Counted from the stretch's first letter, positions 6,073-15,451 are shown. The stretch: 20,928 nucleotides of DNA from Opitutia bacterium UBA953 (GCA_002293125.1 DBCR01000057.1:27483-48410); one strand, 5' to 3'. Translations and numbers: made by a program. Notes: generated by a model not told the origin, from the letters alone.

Positions 6073-7158
6073 TCAGGCGCGTTCGTGGCGTCCGTCGGGC
6101 CTTCGGGTGAGCACGCCGCGGATCTCCATCATCGTCAGGCTCACCGCGGCTTCGGCGACCGCGCAGTCCGCAAGCACGGATAGGCTTTCGGCGTCATGCG
6201 CCGTTCCGCCGGCGAAGTGCGGCAGCCAGCGAGCGAACTCGGGCGGGTCTTCGATCAACGCCAGCGTGGGGCTACCGCGGCTTTCGCCCAGCTCCGTGAG
6301 GATGTCGTCCACGGAAGACACGAGCGTGGCGCCATCACGGATGAGGGCATGGCAGCCGCGGCTCGATGGGCTATCGGCCCGGCCGGGCACGGCGCAGAGG
6401 GTCTTGCCGAGGTCGCCCGCGAAGCGGGCGGTGATCATGCTGCCGCCGTCGACGTCGGTCTCGACCACTACCATCACCCGCACCAATCCGGCGACGATCC
6501 GGTTGCGCTGCGGAAAAGTCTGTCGGTCCGCGGGCCGGCCCAGCGGAAATTCCGAAAGCACGCAGCCCTCGGTCTTCATGCGGGCCCGCAGGCGGACGGC
6601 TTCCGGCGGGAAGGTGAGGTCGAGTCCGTGGCCGACGACCGCCGCTGTCCGCCCCTCGGCATCGAGCGCCCCTTCGTGTGCGGCGGTGTCGATACCGCGG
6701 GCCAGTCCGCTGACGATCCACCAGCCTTGCTTCGCCAGGTCGCGCGCAAAACTGCGGGCGAGCGAGGCGCCATAGGTCGTGCAATGACGCGAACCGATGA
6801 TGCCCACGGAGCGATCGCCCGGGAAATGCGTGCCTTCGGCGTAGAGCACCAGCGGCGGATCCCAAAGTTTGGCGAGAGACGTCGGCCAGGCTTCATCGTC
6901 CTCACTCAGCAGCCGGAAGCCCAAGTCGCGGACACGCCCCATCTCAGCGGCCCAGCCGAATTCCCGTGCGGCGATCGCCGCGGCGACCGGTCGGCTGATC
7001 CCTTGGACCTTGGCCAGCTGATCCGCCGGGGCACCGAGTGCGACCGAGAGATCGCCGCCGAATGCGTCGCGCAGTCGTCGCACCGTGATGGGTCCGACGC
7101 CTTTGAGTCCGTTAAGCAGGACGCGTTGTGCGAGCGGGTCGGTCGGGATGGGGAGCAT
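6073..7158 (-). CDS. dprA: DNA-processing protein DprA (Smf)
   Basis: This 361-residue protein binds incoming single-stranded DNA and loads RecA during natural transformation. The N-terminal region has a helix-hairpin-helix-like segment (LKGVGPITVRRL, 18-29). The Rossmann-type core follows with GSRHCTTYG (122-130), SGLARGIDTAAHEGAL (150-165), AVVGHGLDLTFPPE (173-186), LSEFPLG and FPQRNRIVAGL (215-225), GGSMITAR (238-245; most relatives have SGS) and GKTLCAVPGR (251-260). The C-terminal 70 residues correspond to the winged-helix region and are less typical. It is the last gene of a long minus-strand series, 22 bases after nnr. No other competence genes are visible here, and DprA also occurs in species not known to transform. 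Confidence 0.96.
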   Translation of the reverse strand: MLPIPTDPLAQRVLLNGLKGVGPITVRRLRDAFGGDLSVALGAPADQLAKVQGISRPVAAAIAAREFGWAAEMGRVRDLGFRLLSEDDEAWPTSLAKLWDPPLVLYAEGTHFPGDRSVGIIGSRHCTTYGASLARSFARDLAKQGWWIVSGLARGIDTAAHEGALDAEGRTAAVVGHGLDLTFPPEAVRLRARMKTEGCVLSEFPLGRPADRQTFPQRNRIVAGLVRVMVVVETDVDGGSMITARFAGDLGKTLCAVPGRADSPSSRGCHALIRDGATLVSSVDDILTELGESRGSPTLALIEDPPEFARWLPHFAGGTAHDAESLSVLADCAVAEAAVSLTMMEIRGVLTRRPDGRHERA

Positions 7159-7180
7159 CCCGCCAGCCAGCGGGACGTCT

Positions 7181-8674
7181 TCAGCCGCGCAAGACAGGGG
7201 ACAGCCCAGCGAGGAGGTCGGTGGTTCTCACCGCTTCTTCCCCATGGGTTTCCCTCAGCCAGTCGGCGGCGCGCGCGTGCCAGGTCGTCGCGAGCACCAC
7301 GGCATCGAAGGGGGTGAGTCCGAGTTCATGGCGTCGCGCGAGCACCGAGGCGACGATACCGGCGAGCAGGTCGCCGGAACCGCCGCGCGCGAGCACGGGG
7401 CCGCCGAAAGGAATATGGATCACGCGGGTCCCATCGGTGACGCAGGTCAGCGGGCCTTTGAGCACGACGATCGTCTTCGTCTTGCGCGCATAGGCGCGGG
7501 CCGCCGGGACGGAGGCGTCGCGGCCGCTGAGACGCTTGAATTCACCGGCGTGCGGCAACAGTATGCGGACCTTGGCTTGCCTTGATCCGGCGATGACAGA
7601 CGGGTGGAGCGCGTCGGCATCGAGGACGAGGTCGGCGGAGCAACGGGTGGCGACCGCGCCGATCAGCTTGGCAGATTTCTCGCCCATACCAGAGCCGATG
7701 AGCAGCACATCCTTGTCGGCGAGCAATGTCCGGATTTCCTTCAGGTTGGCCGTAGCGAGGCGTCCGTCGCGTTCGGTGCGGAGTCCGCGCCACATCGCTT
7801 CGGGATAGGCGACGGCCGCTTTCGCGCGGACGGATTCAGGCAGGCAGGTCGTGACGAGGGCCACGCCGGCACGTAAGGCGGAGGCGGTGTTCATCAGCAC
7901 CGCGCCAGGCATCCGGTCCGAGCCGCCGACGACAAGCAGACGACCCTGATGGCGTTTATCGCTGCGCGCGCGCCGAGGACGACGGAGCGGCGTGAGGCTG
8001 GTCGCGGTCACGCAGGCCTCTTCGGTCTCGCCGAGCGGCAGGCCGATGTCGAGGACGCGGAGGCGACCCATGAAGCGGGCGGATTTAGGTGCGAGCAGCG
8101 GGCGTTTCAGGCAGCCAATCGAGACCGTGAGGTCGGCGCGGAACGCCGGACCAGTGGCGTCGTCGCCGAGTCCGCTCGGAAGGTCGACCGCGACGCGGAG
8201 TCCGCGGAGCGACTCGGACGCACGGAGGAAGGTGCGGAGTTCGGCCGAGAGGGGCGAGTGGAAGCCTTGGCCGAGGATGCCGTCGAAGATGAGGCAGAAC
8301 TCGTGAGCCGCGAGGAGGCGGAGGTTCGCGGCGGCGACCACGCCGATGCGGACGCCGGGCTTGCGGGCGGACCAGGCGCGCTGGGCTTGGGCGCGGGCCG
8401 GACCGCCTTCGGCGAAGACGGCGACGATCTCCGTGCCGCGTCGGGCGCAATGTAGCGCGGCGAGGAAGGCGTCGGCGCCGTTGTTACCTTTGCCGGCGAG
8501 GACCAGAATCCTTTTCGGCTGACGGCCGAGCAACGAGACCGCTTCGTCGGCGACCCCGCACGCGGCGAGGTTCATCAGCTTCCAGGAAAGGGCTACATCG
8601 CCGGCGATGAACGCCGCTTCGGCGACCGCGGCTTCCACGCAGGAAAGGACCGGCAGACGGGCGGAGGCGCTCAT
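7181..8674 (-). CDS. nnr: Bifunctional NAD(P)HX epimerase/dehydratase
   Basis: This 497-residue enzyme repairs hydrated NADH and NADPH. The N-terminal YjeF_N epimerase domain (about 1-215) shows GKGNNGADAFLAAL (61-74), DGILGQGFHSPLS (131-143) and VDLPSGL (163-169). The C-terminal ADP-dependent dehydratase domain (about 240-490) shows VVGGSDRMPGAVLMNTASALRAG (248-270), GSGMGEKS (327-334), LDADAL (351-356), PHAGEF (374-379), LKG (405-407) and the catalytic ARGGSGDLLAGI with Asp435. The early NLAACG at 35-40 is a weak version of the usual ENAG motif. The ATG at 8674 follows the acpS stop by four bases; the longer reading upstream is antisense-like sequence inside acpS. Normal length and both domains are intact. 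Confidence 0.95.
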   Translation of the reverse strand: MSASARLPVLSCVEAAVAEAAFIAGDVALSWKLMNLAACGVADEAVSLLGRQPKRILVLAGKGNNGADAFLAALHCARRGTEIVAVFAEGGPARAQAQRAWSARKPGVRIGVVAAANLRLLAAHEFCLIFDGILGQGFHSPLSAELRTFLRASESLRGLRVAVDLPSGLGDDATGPAFRADLTVSIGCLKRPLLAPKSARFMGRLRVLDIGLPLGETEEACVTATSLTPLRRPRRARSDKRHQGRLLVVGGSDRMPGAVLMNTASALRAGVALVTTCLPESVRAKAAVAYPEAMWRGLRTERDGRLATANLKEIRTLLADKDVLLIGSGMGEKSAKLIGAVATRCSADLVLDADALHPSVIAGSRQAKVRILLPHAGEFKRLSGRDASVPAARAYARKTKTIVVLKGPLTCVTDGTRVIHIPFGGPVLARGGSGDLLAGIVASVLARRHELGLTPFDAVVLATTWHARAADWLRETHGEEAVRTTDLLAGLSPVLRG

Positions 8675-8678
8675 GGTC

Positions 8679-9074
8679 TCAGCGGACCAGCACCACGAAG
8701 GCTTGGGCCAGCGAGTCGGTGTGCGTGAGCGAGAGCAGCAGGCGGGAAGCACCGCGGGCGGCGAGCAAGGCGCGCGCCCTGTCATCGAGTTCGACGACCG
8801 GTTCGCCTTCAGGGCCGTTGAGCACGCCGACGCTGGTGAGCGCGAGTTCCGCGCCGATGCCCGTACCGAAGGCCTTGCTCGCGGCCTCTTTGGCGGCGAA
8901 GCGGGCGGCTAGGGACGGATAAGGATCGGCCTTTGCGAGGCAGAGCTTCTGTTCCGCTGGCGTGAAGACCTTGTCGAGGAAAGCGGCGCCATGCTTCACG
9001 TGCGCGGAGCGGATGCGATCGACCTCCGTGAGATCCACCCCGACACCGATCACGTTGCCGCCTTCAAGGTTCAT
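8679..9074 (-). CDS. acpS: Holo-[acyl-carrier-protein] synthase
   Basis: This 131-residue enzyme transfers 4'-phosphopantetheine from CoA to the acyl carrier protein. It has IGVGVDLTEVDRI with metal-binding Asp14, FTPAEQKLC (37-45), and LAARFAAKEAASKAFGTG (55-72) with Glu63 and the conserved Lys62. The C-terminal strand LLLSLTHTDSLAQAFVVL is also typical. Its ATG overlaps the pdxJ stop by four bases (ATGA), and pdxJ-acpS adjacency is common in bacteria including E. coli. It is slightly longer at the N-terminus (MNLEGGNV) than average, but the overlap supports this start. Confidence 0.97.
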   Translation of the reverse strand: MNLEGGNVIGVGVDLTEVDRIRSAHVKHGAAFLDKVFTPAEQKLCLAKADPYPSLAARFAAKEAASKAFGTGIGAELALTSVGVLNGPEGEPVVELDDRARALLAARGASRLLLSLTHTDSLAQAFVVLVR

Positions 9075-9820
9075 GCCTTCAGATGGTCCTTCATCTCGGC
9101 GACCGCGCCACGGATGCCCGTGAAGAGCGCACGGGCCACGATCGAGTGGCCGATGTTCAACTCGTGCAGGTGCGGGAGCGTCAGGATCGCCCGGATATTG
9201 TCGTAGTTGATGCCGTGGCCGGCGTTGACGATGAGACCGAGACCATGGGCCTGTTCGCAGGCGCCGCGGAGACGGGCGAGTTCGGCTTCGGCGGTGGGGG
9301 ATTTCCAGGCGTTGGCGAAGGCCCCCGTGTGGAGTTCGATGACCGGCGCGCCGACGGCGACGGCGGCTTCGATCTGTGGGGCGTCGGGCCCGATGAAGAG
9401 AGAGACCTCGATGCCCGCAGCCTTCAGCGCTTGGGTGGTCTCGCGGACGCGGGTGAGCTGGCCGGCGACGTCGAGCCCACCTTCGGTCGTGACCTCTTCG
9501 CGGGATTCCGGGACGAGGCAGACGGCGGCGGGGCGGAGCTTCAGGGCGAAGGCCGTCATCGCAGAGGTGCAGGCCATCTCGAGATTGAGACGGATGCCTG
9601 GGATCGCGGCGATCGCATGGACGTCGGCGTCTTGAATATGACGGCGGTCTTCGCGCAGGTGGAGCGTGATGCCGTCGGCACCGCCGGCGAGGGCTTCGCG
9701 TGTGAAGGCCACGACGTCGGGCTCCGCATGCGGCGACATGTGCGCGCCGCGGTAACGAGCTTGGCGGAGCGTCGCGGCGTGGTCGATATTGACGCCGAGG
9801 AGGATGGGACGGGTGGACAT
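9071..9820 (-). CDS. pdxJ: Pyridoxine 5'-phosphate synthase
   Basis: This 249-residue TIM-barrel enzyme condenses 1-deoxyxylulose 5-phosphate with 3-amino-2-oxopropyl phosphate in the deoxyxylulose-dependent vitamin B6 route. All signature blocks are present: LGVNIDHAATLRQAR (8-22), LHLREDRRHIQD (53-64), NLEMA (79-83, with Glu81), LVPESREEVTTEGGLD (102-117), LFIGPD (141-146), IELHTG (161-166), NAGHGINYDN (199-208, with His202) and ELNIGHSIV (220-228). The length is normal. It is followed by acpS with a 4-base overlap. A 68-base gap separates it from uvrA; I found only a weak promoter-like match there. Confidence 0.98.
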   Translation of the reverse strand: MSTRPILLGVNIDHAATLRQARYRGAHMSPHAEPDVVAFTREALAGGADGITLHLREDRRHIQDADVHAIAAIPGIRLNLEMACTSAMTAFALKLRPAAVCLVPESREEVTTEGGLDVAGQLTRVRETTQALKAAGIEVSLFIGPDAPQIEAAVAVGAPVIELHTGAFANAWKSPTAEAELARLRGACEQAHGLGLIVNAGHGINYDNIRAILTLPHLHELNIGHSIVARALFTGIRGAVAEMKDHLKA

Positions 9821-9888
9821 CGGACTTGGGCTTGTAGCAATAGGCCTCGGCGGGCCTGGGTCAAAGGGAACCGCAAGGCGCCCGAGTC

Positions 9889-12800
9889 CTAAACCGCCGT
9901 CTTTTTGATTAGGCCTCGTTCGAGCGTAAGGCGGAGCGAGGGGGCGGTCGGCGACTTCTTCTGCTTGGCGAGAGATTCGGGGTCGCCCGCGTGGACGAGT
10001 TCGCCGCCGGCGTTGCCGCCTTCGGGGCCGATCTCGAGGACCCAGTCGGCTTCGGCGATCACATCAGGGTGATGCTCGATGACGACGACCGTGTGGCCTT
10101 GGTCGACGAGCGCATGGAGCAGCTCGATGAGGCGACGGCAGTCGGACTGGTGCAGGCCGATGGTCGGCTCTTCCAGGATGTAGAGGTTAGGACGGATCTC
10201 GCCGCGCGAGCGCTCGCGGAAGGTCGGGAGACCTTGGGCCAGTTCGCTGACGAGTTTGAGCCGCTGCGCTTCGCCGCCCGAGAGCGTGGGGCTGCTCTGG
10301 CCAAGCGTGAGGTAGCCGAGGCCGGTCTTCACCATCAGTCCGCAGAGGTCGCCCAGTTTGGCGTCGAAGGAAAGGAACGCGGCGGCTTCCTCGAACGTCA
10401 TCGCGAGCAGGTCCGCCGCAGACTTGCCGTTCCAACGGATAGCCTTGGCGGCCGAGCCGTAGCGCGTGCCCGCGCATTCTTCGCACGGCACGTAAGTGTC
10501 GGGCAGGAAGCTCATCTCGAGCTTGATGCGGCCGGCGCCGGAGCAAGCTTCGCAGCGGCCGCCAGAAGTATTGAAAGAGAAGAAGCCAGCGGCGTGTCCG
10601 CGGATGGCCGCTTCGGGGAGCGAGGCGAGGCGCTCGCGGATCAGGTCCCAGGCGCCGATGTAAGTCGCCGGCGTCGAGCGGGGCGTCTTGCCGATCGGTT
10701 CTTGGTCGACGACCACCAACTGACGGAAGCCTTTGAGACCTGACAGACTAGTGAAGGCTGGCTTACCCTGATAGGAGACGACGGCGAGGGCTTCCTTGCC
10801 CGTCAGGCCATCCTTCTTCTTGCTGACAGCCGCACGGATCGCCGGAGCAAGGAGGTCGGTGATGAGGGTGGATTTACCCGCACCCGAGACGCCGCAGACG
10901 ACGGTGAGTCGTCCGACGGGGATCTGGACATCGAAGCCCTTGAGATTGCGGAGCGAGGCATTCTTCAGGCGGACCCATTCGGCGGGCGCTCCCTTGCCGG
11001 CGATGGGGCGTCGAGCGCCGCGGAGCGGATGAGGGATGGCTTCCTTGAGGAAGCGACCCGTGACGGAGTCGGCTCGTTTCTCGAGCGCGGCGGCCGTGCC
11101 TTGCGCGACGATCGTACCGCCATGGACGCCAGCTCCCGGGCCCATGTCGACCACCAGGTCGGCGGCACGCATGGTGTCCTCGTCGTGTTCTACAACGAGG
11201 ACCGTGTTGCCGCGATCGCGGAGATCTTTCAGCGAGCCGATGAGCCGATCATTATCCCGCGGGTGCAGGCCGATGCTCGGTTCGTCGAGCACGTACAGCG
11301 CGCCGGAAAGCGTCGAGCCCAACTGCGCCGCGAGTCGGATACGCTGCGCTTCGCCGCCCGAGAGCGTGTCGGCGCCGCGGTCGAGTGCGAGGTAGCCAAG
11401 GCCGACGGAATCCAAGAAGCGGAGGCGGGCGCCGATTTCGGGCAGCAGTGCGCCGACGATGGCTTTCTCGCGGGCCTCGAGCTTGAGGCCAGAAAGGAAG
11501 GCGAGGGACTCGTCGGGCTGCAGGCGGAGTAATCCGGGTAGCGAGAGCGAGCGGCCTTTCGGGCCGGCGAGTCTCACCGAGCGACCAATGGGGCCGAGGC
11601 GTTCGCCTTGGCAGGTCGGGCAGGCTTCTTCGCCGACGCGATCCGCGATGGCGTTCTCGTTGATGGATTCCTCTTCGTCGGAGGAGAAGGTCGTGACTTC
11701 GAGTCCATGCCCACGGCAATCGGGACACCATCCGCGAGGGGAGTTCCAAGAGAGATGCTTCGGGTCGACTTCAGGGAACGATTCACCCGTGGCGGGATCG
11801 CTCCGCGATGTCGACAGATAGGCGACTTGCTGGCCGTCGGCGCCGAGGAGGACGCAAGCGTTCTTGCCCGCTGCCAGCACCTGGCGGACGAGTGTGCGGA
11901 GGGCTTTCTCGCCGGATTCTTCGGTCTCATCGGGCAGGCTGATCAGTCCGTCGGCGCGGATCTCGCCGAAGACTGCGTCGACGTCGTGTTCAGAGTAACG
12001 GTCGAGGCCTTCGAAGCCTTCGACCTTGAGCATCTTGCCGTCGCAACGCAGGAGGCGGAGCCCTTTCGTCTCGGCCCATTCGGCCAGCGGGCGATGATGA
12101 CCCTTGCGGGAGCGGACGAGCGGGGCCGCGATGAGGAGCGAGCCTTTCTTCAACGACTTCGCCTTCTTGGCGACGAGGCGGACGACCGCATCTTCGGTCA
12201 TCTCCTCGAGTGGTTCGCCGGTGGTTGGGCTATGCAATACGCCGGCGCGGGCGAAGAGTACGCGGAGGTACTGGGCGACTTCGGTGACCGTCGCGACCGT
12301 GGACTTCGCTGAGCCGCGCGTCACGCGTTGCTCGATGGCGACCGTGGGCGGCAGGCCCGTGAGCGAATCGATGTCTGGCTTCGGCAACTGTTCGACGAAC
12401 TGGCGGGCATAGGCCGAGACGCATTCCAGGAAGCGACGCTGGCCTTCAGCGAAAAGGATATCGAACGCCAAGGAAGATTTACCCGAGCCCGAGACGCCCG
12501 TCATCACCGTCAGCGAGCCGTGCGGGATCTCGAGCGAGACGTCCTTCAGATTGTGTTCGCGGGCGCCACGGAGAGAGATGGCGGTCGGACGTGGCTTGCT
12601 CGCCGTGGTCGAGGCGGAGGCGAAGGCGTCATCACCTTGTGCGAGGAAGCGGCCCGTGACCGTGCCGGCCTCGGCGACTTCGGCGGGCGTACCTTCGGCG
12701 ACGAGGTGGCCGCCGGCGGGACCGGCTTCGGGACCCATTTCCAGGATCCAGTCGCAGGACTTCAATACGTCGAGGTGGTGTTCCACGACGATGAGCGAGT

Positions 12801-15408
12801 GGCCAGCCTCCGTGAGGCGATGGAGCAGGCCGATCAAGCGCGCAACGTCCTCGCGGTGCAGGCCCGTCGTCGGTTCGTCGAGGAGCAGGAGCGCGCCGGT
12901 TTTGCGCGTATCAATCTTGGAAAGGTAGCGGACCAGCTTGAGTCGTTGGGCCTCGCCTCCGGAAAGAGTGGTGAGCGGCTGGCCCATCGAGAGGTAGCCG
13001 AGGCCGACTTCTTCCAGGCAGGCGAGCTGGGCGGAGGCCGGCGTGCGTTCGCCCAGGAACTTACGCGCCTCGGTCACTGACATCGCGAGCAGGTCGCCGA
13101 CGGACTTACCGTCATAGTGGAAGCCCAGTACCTCGTCGCGGAAGCGCTTGCCGTTACAGGAGGGGCAGGGGAGGGCGACGTCGGAGACGAACTGCATCTC
13201 CACCGTCTCCCAGCCTGCGCCGCCGCAGCGTTCGCAGCGACCTTCGCCGGCGTTGAAGGAGAAGTGCGAGGGCGTGAGACCGGCGGCCTTCGCCTCGGCC
13301 GAGTTGCCGAGCAGCGTACGGATCGCATCCCAGGCGCCGACGTAGAGCGCCGGGTTGGAGCGCGGCGTGCGTGTGGCGGGAGATTGGTCGACGAGCGCGA
13401 CCTCGGCCGGCTCCTTATCGAACTTCACCCATTTCAGTTCCTTGGCTTCGTCGCCTGATTCCGGATCGCGTCGGCCGATGACTTGATGGAGCAGCGTCGA
13501 CTTGCCGGAGCCCGAGACCCCGCAGAGGCCGACCAGACGGCCGAGTGGGATCGAGCAGGAGAAGTCGCGGAGATTGTTCACCGTCGCGCCGCTGACACGG
13601 AGGCGCGGGGTCGTATCGCCGATCGGGCGCGGGGTGCGCGGCTCCGAGACACGGCGACCCGACAGCCAGTTGCCCGTGGCAGAATCCTTGATCTTCAGGA
13701 CGCCCTTCGGGACCCCTTGGTAGAGGAGATGACCGCCTTCGGCGCCGGGGCGTGGGCCGATCTCGATGAGCCAGTCGGCGGCGCGCATCACGGATTCGTC
13801 GTGCTCGACGACCACCACCGTGTTGCCTTGGTCGACGAGACTGCGGAGGATGCCGACCATGCGCGAAAGATCGCGGGCGTGCATGCCCACGCTCGGCTCG
13901 TCGAGGACGAAGACCGTGTCTGCGAGACAGGCGCCGAGGCAGGAGGTCAGGTTGACGCGCTGGACTTCGCCGCCGGAGAGCGTGCGCGAGAGACGGTCGA
14001 GGGCGAGGTAGCCGAGTCCGACCGCCTCGAGGTAACCGAGTCGGGCCAGGATAGCTTCGAGCGCGTGGTCGGCCGGGTGACGCGAATCTTTTGGTGCGAG
14101 GGGCGCGAGTAGCGTGCGCAGGTCTGAGACTGGCGAAGCGTAGAGCTCGGGCAGGGACTTGCCCTGCCAGCGCCAGAAAAGCGACTCCTCGCGGAAGCGG
14201 CGGCCGTGGCATTTCGGGCAGGATTCGTAGGCGCGCCAGCGGGAAAGAAAGACGCGCACGTGCATCTTATAGGTCGTCCCTTCCAGCCAGCGGAAGAAGC
14301 CGCGGATGCCATACCACTTCGAATCGTATTCGCCCGGCACATAGCCCGCCTCGCCGTTCTCGACGATTTTACGGTGCGCGGCGGAAAGCTTCTTCCATGG
14401 CACGTCGAGCGGGATGGCCGCCTTGCGGCAGGCGCGGACGAGGTCCTTCTGTGATTCGCCGTAGACGTTGCCTTGGAAGGGCGCGATCGCGCCTTCGGCG
14501 AGCGTCAGCGCCGGGTTCGGGATGATCTTATCCCAGTCGAGCCCGATGACGCGGCCGAAGCCGCGGCACTCCGGGCAGGCGCCCACGGGTGAGTTGAAGG
14601 AGAACAGCGCGGGCGAGGCTGGGCGGAACTTACGTCCGTCGACCGGTGACTCGAGGGCTTCGCTGTAGCGGGAGAGCTCCTGGCCTTGGTCGTCGAGCAG
14701 GCGGAGGCGGGCGCCTCCGAGGCGGAAGGCCGCGAGCGCCGCTTCATGGAAGCGCGAGGCTTGGTCGGCCGCGATCGTGACGCGGTCCTGGATGACGAGC
14801 AGTTCGGTCGCGTCGGCGGGAATCTCGTCTTCCGTCAGGCGAATCCGCCGGCCGGAGGCGAACGCTCGGCTGAAGCCCGCTTTGGCGAATTCTTCCGCGA
14901 TCGTCTTCCATCCGAGCGTCTCCGGTTTCGAGACCGCGAAGGCGAGCGAAATGGATCGGCCCATGAAGCGCGCGAGGGAATCCAGCCAGGCGGCGTCGGG
15001 GCCGCGCGGGACGATGACCTGGCCGCTGGCCGGGTCGATGAGGTCGGCGCGGTGGGCGAACCAGACTTTGAACCAATCGCAGAGCTCCGTCATCGTACCG
15101 ACGGTCGAGCGCGAGGTGCGGACCGCGTTGCCTTGCTTGATGGCGACAGAGGGACGGACGTTCTCCGCGGAGTCGAGGGCTGGCGAGGGGAGGAGTTCGA
15201 GGAACTGGCGAACGTAAGGGCTGAACGTCTCGACGTAGCGGCGTTGGCCCTCGGCGTGGAGCGTGTCGAAGACCAAGGACGACTTGCCGGCTCCGCTCAG
15301 GCCCGTGACCACGACCAGCTTGCCGACGGGGATGTCCACATCGAACCCCTTCAGGTTGTTCTGGCGGACGCCACGGAGGCGGATGGCGTCTGGTCGGGGC
15401 GCGGACAT
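9889..15408 (-). CDS. uvrA: Giant tandem-duplicated excinuclease ABC subunit A
   Basis: From the ATG at 15408 (GGAGGG just upstream; an ATG at 15420 is also possible) this protein has 1,839 residues, about twice normal UvrA. UvrA recognises bulky DNA damage and loads UvrB. It carries four ABC modules. Walker A lysines are Lys42, Lys636, Lys977 and Lys1512. LSGGE signatures lie at 477-481, 815-819, 1349-1353 and 1709-1713. Walker B is DEP at 503, 844 and 1375, but EEP at 1746. Zinc pairs or quartets are Cys278/281, Cys397/400, Cys725/728/748/751, Cys1228/1231, Cys1263/1266 and Cys1619/1622/1642/1645. Both halves carry the PxVAI...STV.T.TE segment and a region where UvrB binding would lie. The insertion domain is near full size in half one (about 290-395) and reduced to about 27 residues in half two. 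Confidence 0.96.
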   Translation of the reverse strand: MSAPRPDAIRLRGVRQNNLKGFDVDIPVGKLVVVTGLSGAGKSSLVFDTLHAEGQRRYVETFSPYVRQFLELLPSPALDSAENVRPSVAIKQGNAVRTSRSTVGTMTELCDWFKVWFAHRADLIDPASGQVIVPRGPDAAWLDSLARFMGRSISLAFAVSKPETLGWKTIAEEFAKAGFSRAFASGRRIRLTEDEIPADATELLVIQDRVTIAADQASRFHEAALAAFRLGGARLRLLDDQGQELSRYSEALESPVDGRKFRPASPALFSFNSPVGACPECRGFGRVIGLDWDKIIPNPALTLAEGAIAPFQGNVYGESQKDLVRACRKAAIPLDVPWKKLSAAHRKIVENGEAGYVPGEYDSKWYGIRGFFRWLEGTTYKMHVRVFLSRWRAYESCPKCHGRRFREESLFWRWQGKSLPELYASPVSDLRTLLAPLAPKDSRHPADHALEAILARLGYLEAVGLGYLALDRLSRTLSGGEVQRVNLTSCLGACLADTVFVLDEPSVGMHARDLSRMVGILRSLVDQGNTVVVVEHDESVMRAADWLIEIGPRPGAEGGHLLYQGVPKGVLKIKDSATGNWLSGRRVSEPRTPRPIGDTTPRLRVSGATVNNLRDFSCSIPLGRLVGLCGVSGSGKSTLLHQVIGRRDPESGDEAKELKWVKFDKEPAEVALVDQSPATRTPRSNPALYVGAWDAIRTLLGNSAEAKAAGLTPSHFSFNAGEGRCERCGGAGWETVEMQFVSDVALPCPSCNGKRFRDEVLGFHYDGKSVGDLLAMSVTEARKFLGERTPASAQLACLEEVGLGYLSMGQPLTTLSGGEAQRLKLVRYLSKIDTRKTGALLLLDEPTTGLHREDVARLIGLLHRLTEAGHSLIVVEHHLDVLKSCDWILEMGPEAGPAGGHLVAEGTPAEVAEAGTVTGRFLAQGDDAFASASTTASKPRPTAISLRGAREHNLKDVSLEIPHGSLTVMTGVSGSGKSSLAFDILFAEGQRRFLECVSAYARQFVEQLPKPDIDSLTGLPPTVAIEQRVTRGSAKSTVATVTEVAQYLRVLFARAGVLHSPTTGEPLEEMTEDAVVRLVAKKAKSLKKGSLLIAAPLVRSRKGHHRPLAEWAETKGLRLLRCDGKMLKVEGFEGLDRYSEHDVDAVFGEIRADGLISLPDETEESGEKALRTLVRQVLAAGKNACVLLGADGQQVAYLSTSRSDPATGESFPEVDPKHLSWNSPRGWCPDCRGHGLEVTTFSSDEEESINENAIADRVGEEACPTCQGERLGPIGRSVRLAGPKGRSLSLPGLLRLQPDESLAFLSGLKLEAREKAIVGALLPEIGARLRFLDSVGLGYLALDRGADTLSGGEAQRIRLAAQLGSTLSGALYVLDEPSIGLHPRDNDRLIGSLKDLRDRGNTVLVVEHDEDTMRAADLVVDMGPGAGVHGGTIVAQGTAAALEKRADSVTGRFLKEAIPHPLRGARRPIAGKGAPAEWVRLKNASLRNLKGFDVQIPVGRLTVVCGVSGAGKSTLITDLLAPAIRAAVSKKKDGLTGKEALAVVSYQGKPAFTSLSGLKGFRQLVVVDQEPIGKTPRSTPATYIGAWDLIRERLASLPEAAIRGHAAGFFSFNTSGGRCEACSGAGRIKLEMSFLPDTYVPCEECAGTRYGSAAKAIRWNGKSAADLLAMTFEEAAAFLSFDAKLGDLCGLMVKTGLGYLTLGQSSPTLSGGEAQRLKLVSELAQGLPTFRERSRGEIRPNLYILEEPTIGLHQSDCRRLIELLHALVDQGHTVVVIEHHPDVIAEADWVLEIGPEGGNAGGELVHAGDPESLAKQKKSPTAPSLRLTLERGLIKKTAV

Positions 15409-15451
15409 CGGACCCTCCATCGGACACGATTCCACTCGCTTGGCAAACCTG

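Noticed and set aside
9836..9864. TTGACC-N17-ATTGCT promoter-like match upstream of pdxJ
   Set aside because: The -10 half matches poorly to TATAAT, and the small hairpin between the boxes lacks a T-run, so neither a promoter nor a terminator is supported.
9083..9892. A 269-codon plus-strand frame over pdxJ
   Set aside because: It is a shadow of pdxJ, whose motifs are complete on the minus strand. Similar shadows over dprA (6196-7317) and nnr (7949-8455) were dropped for the same reason.
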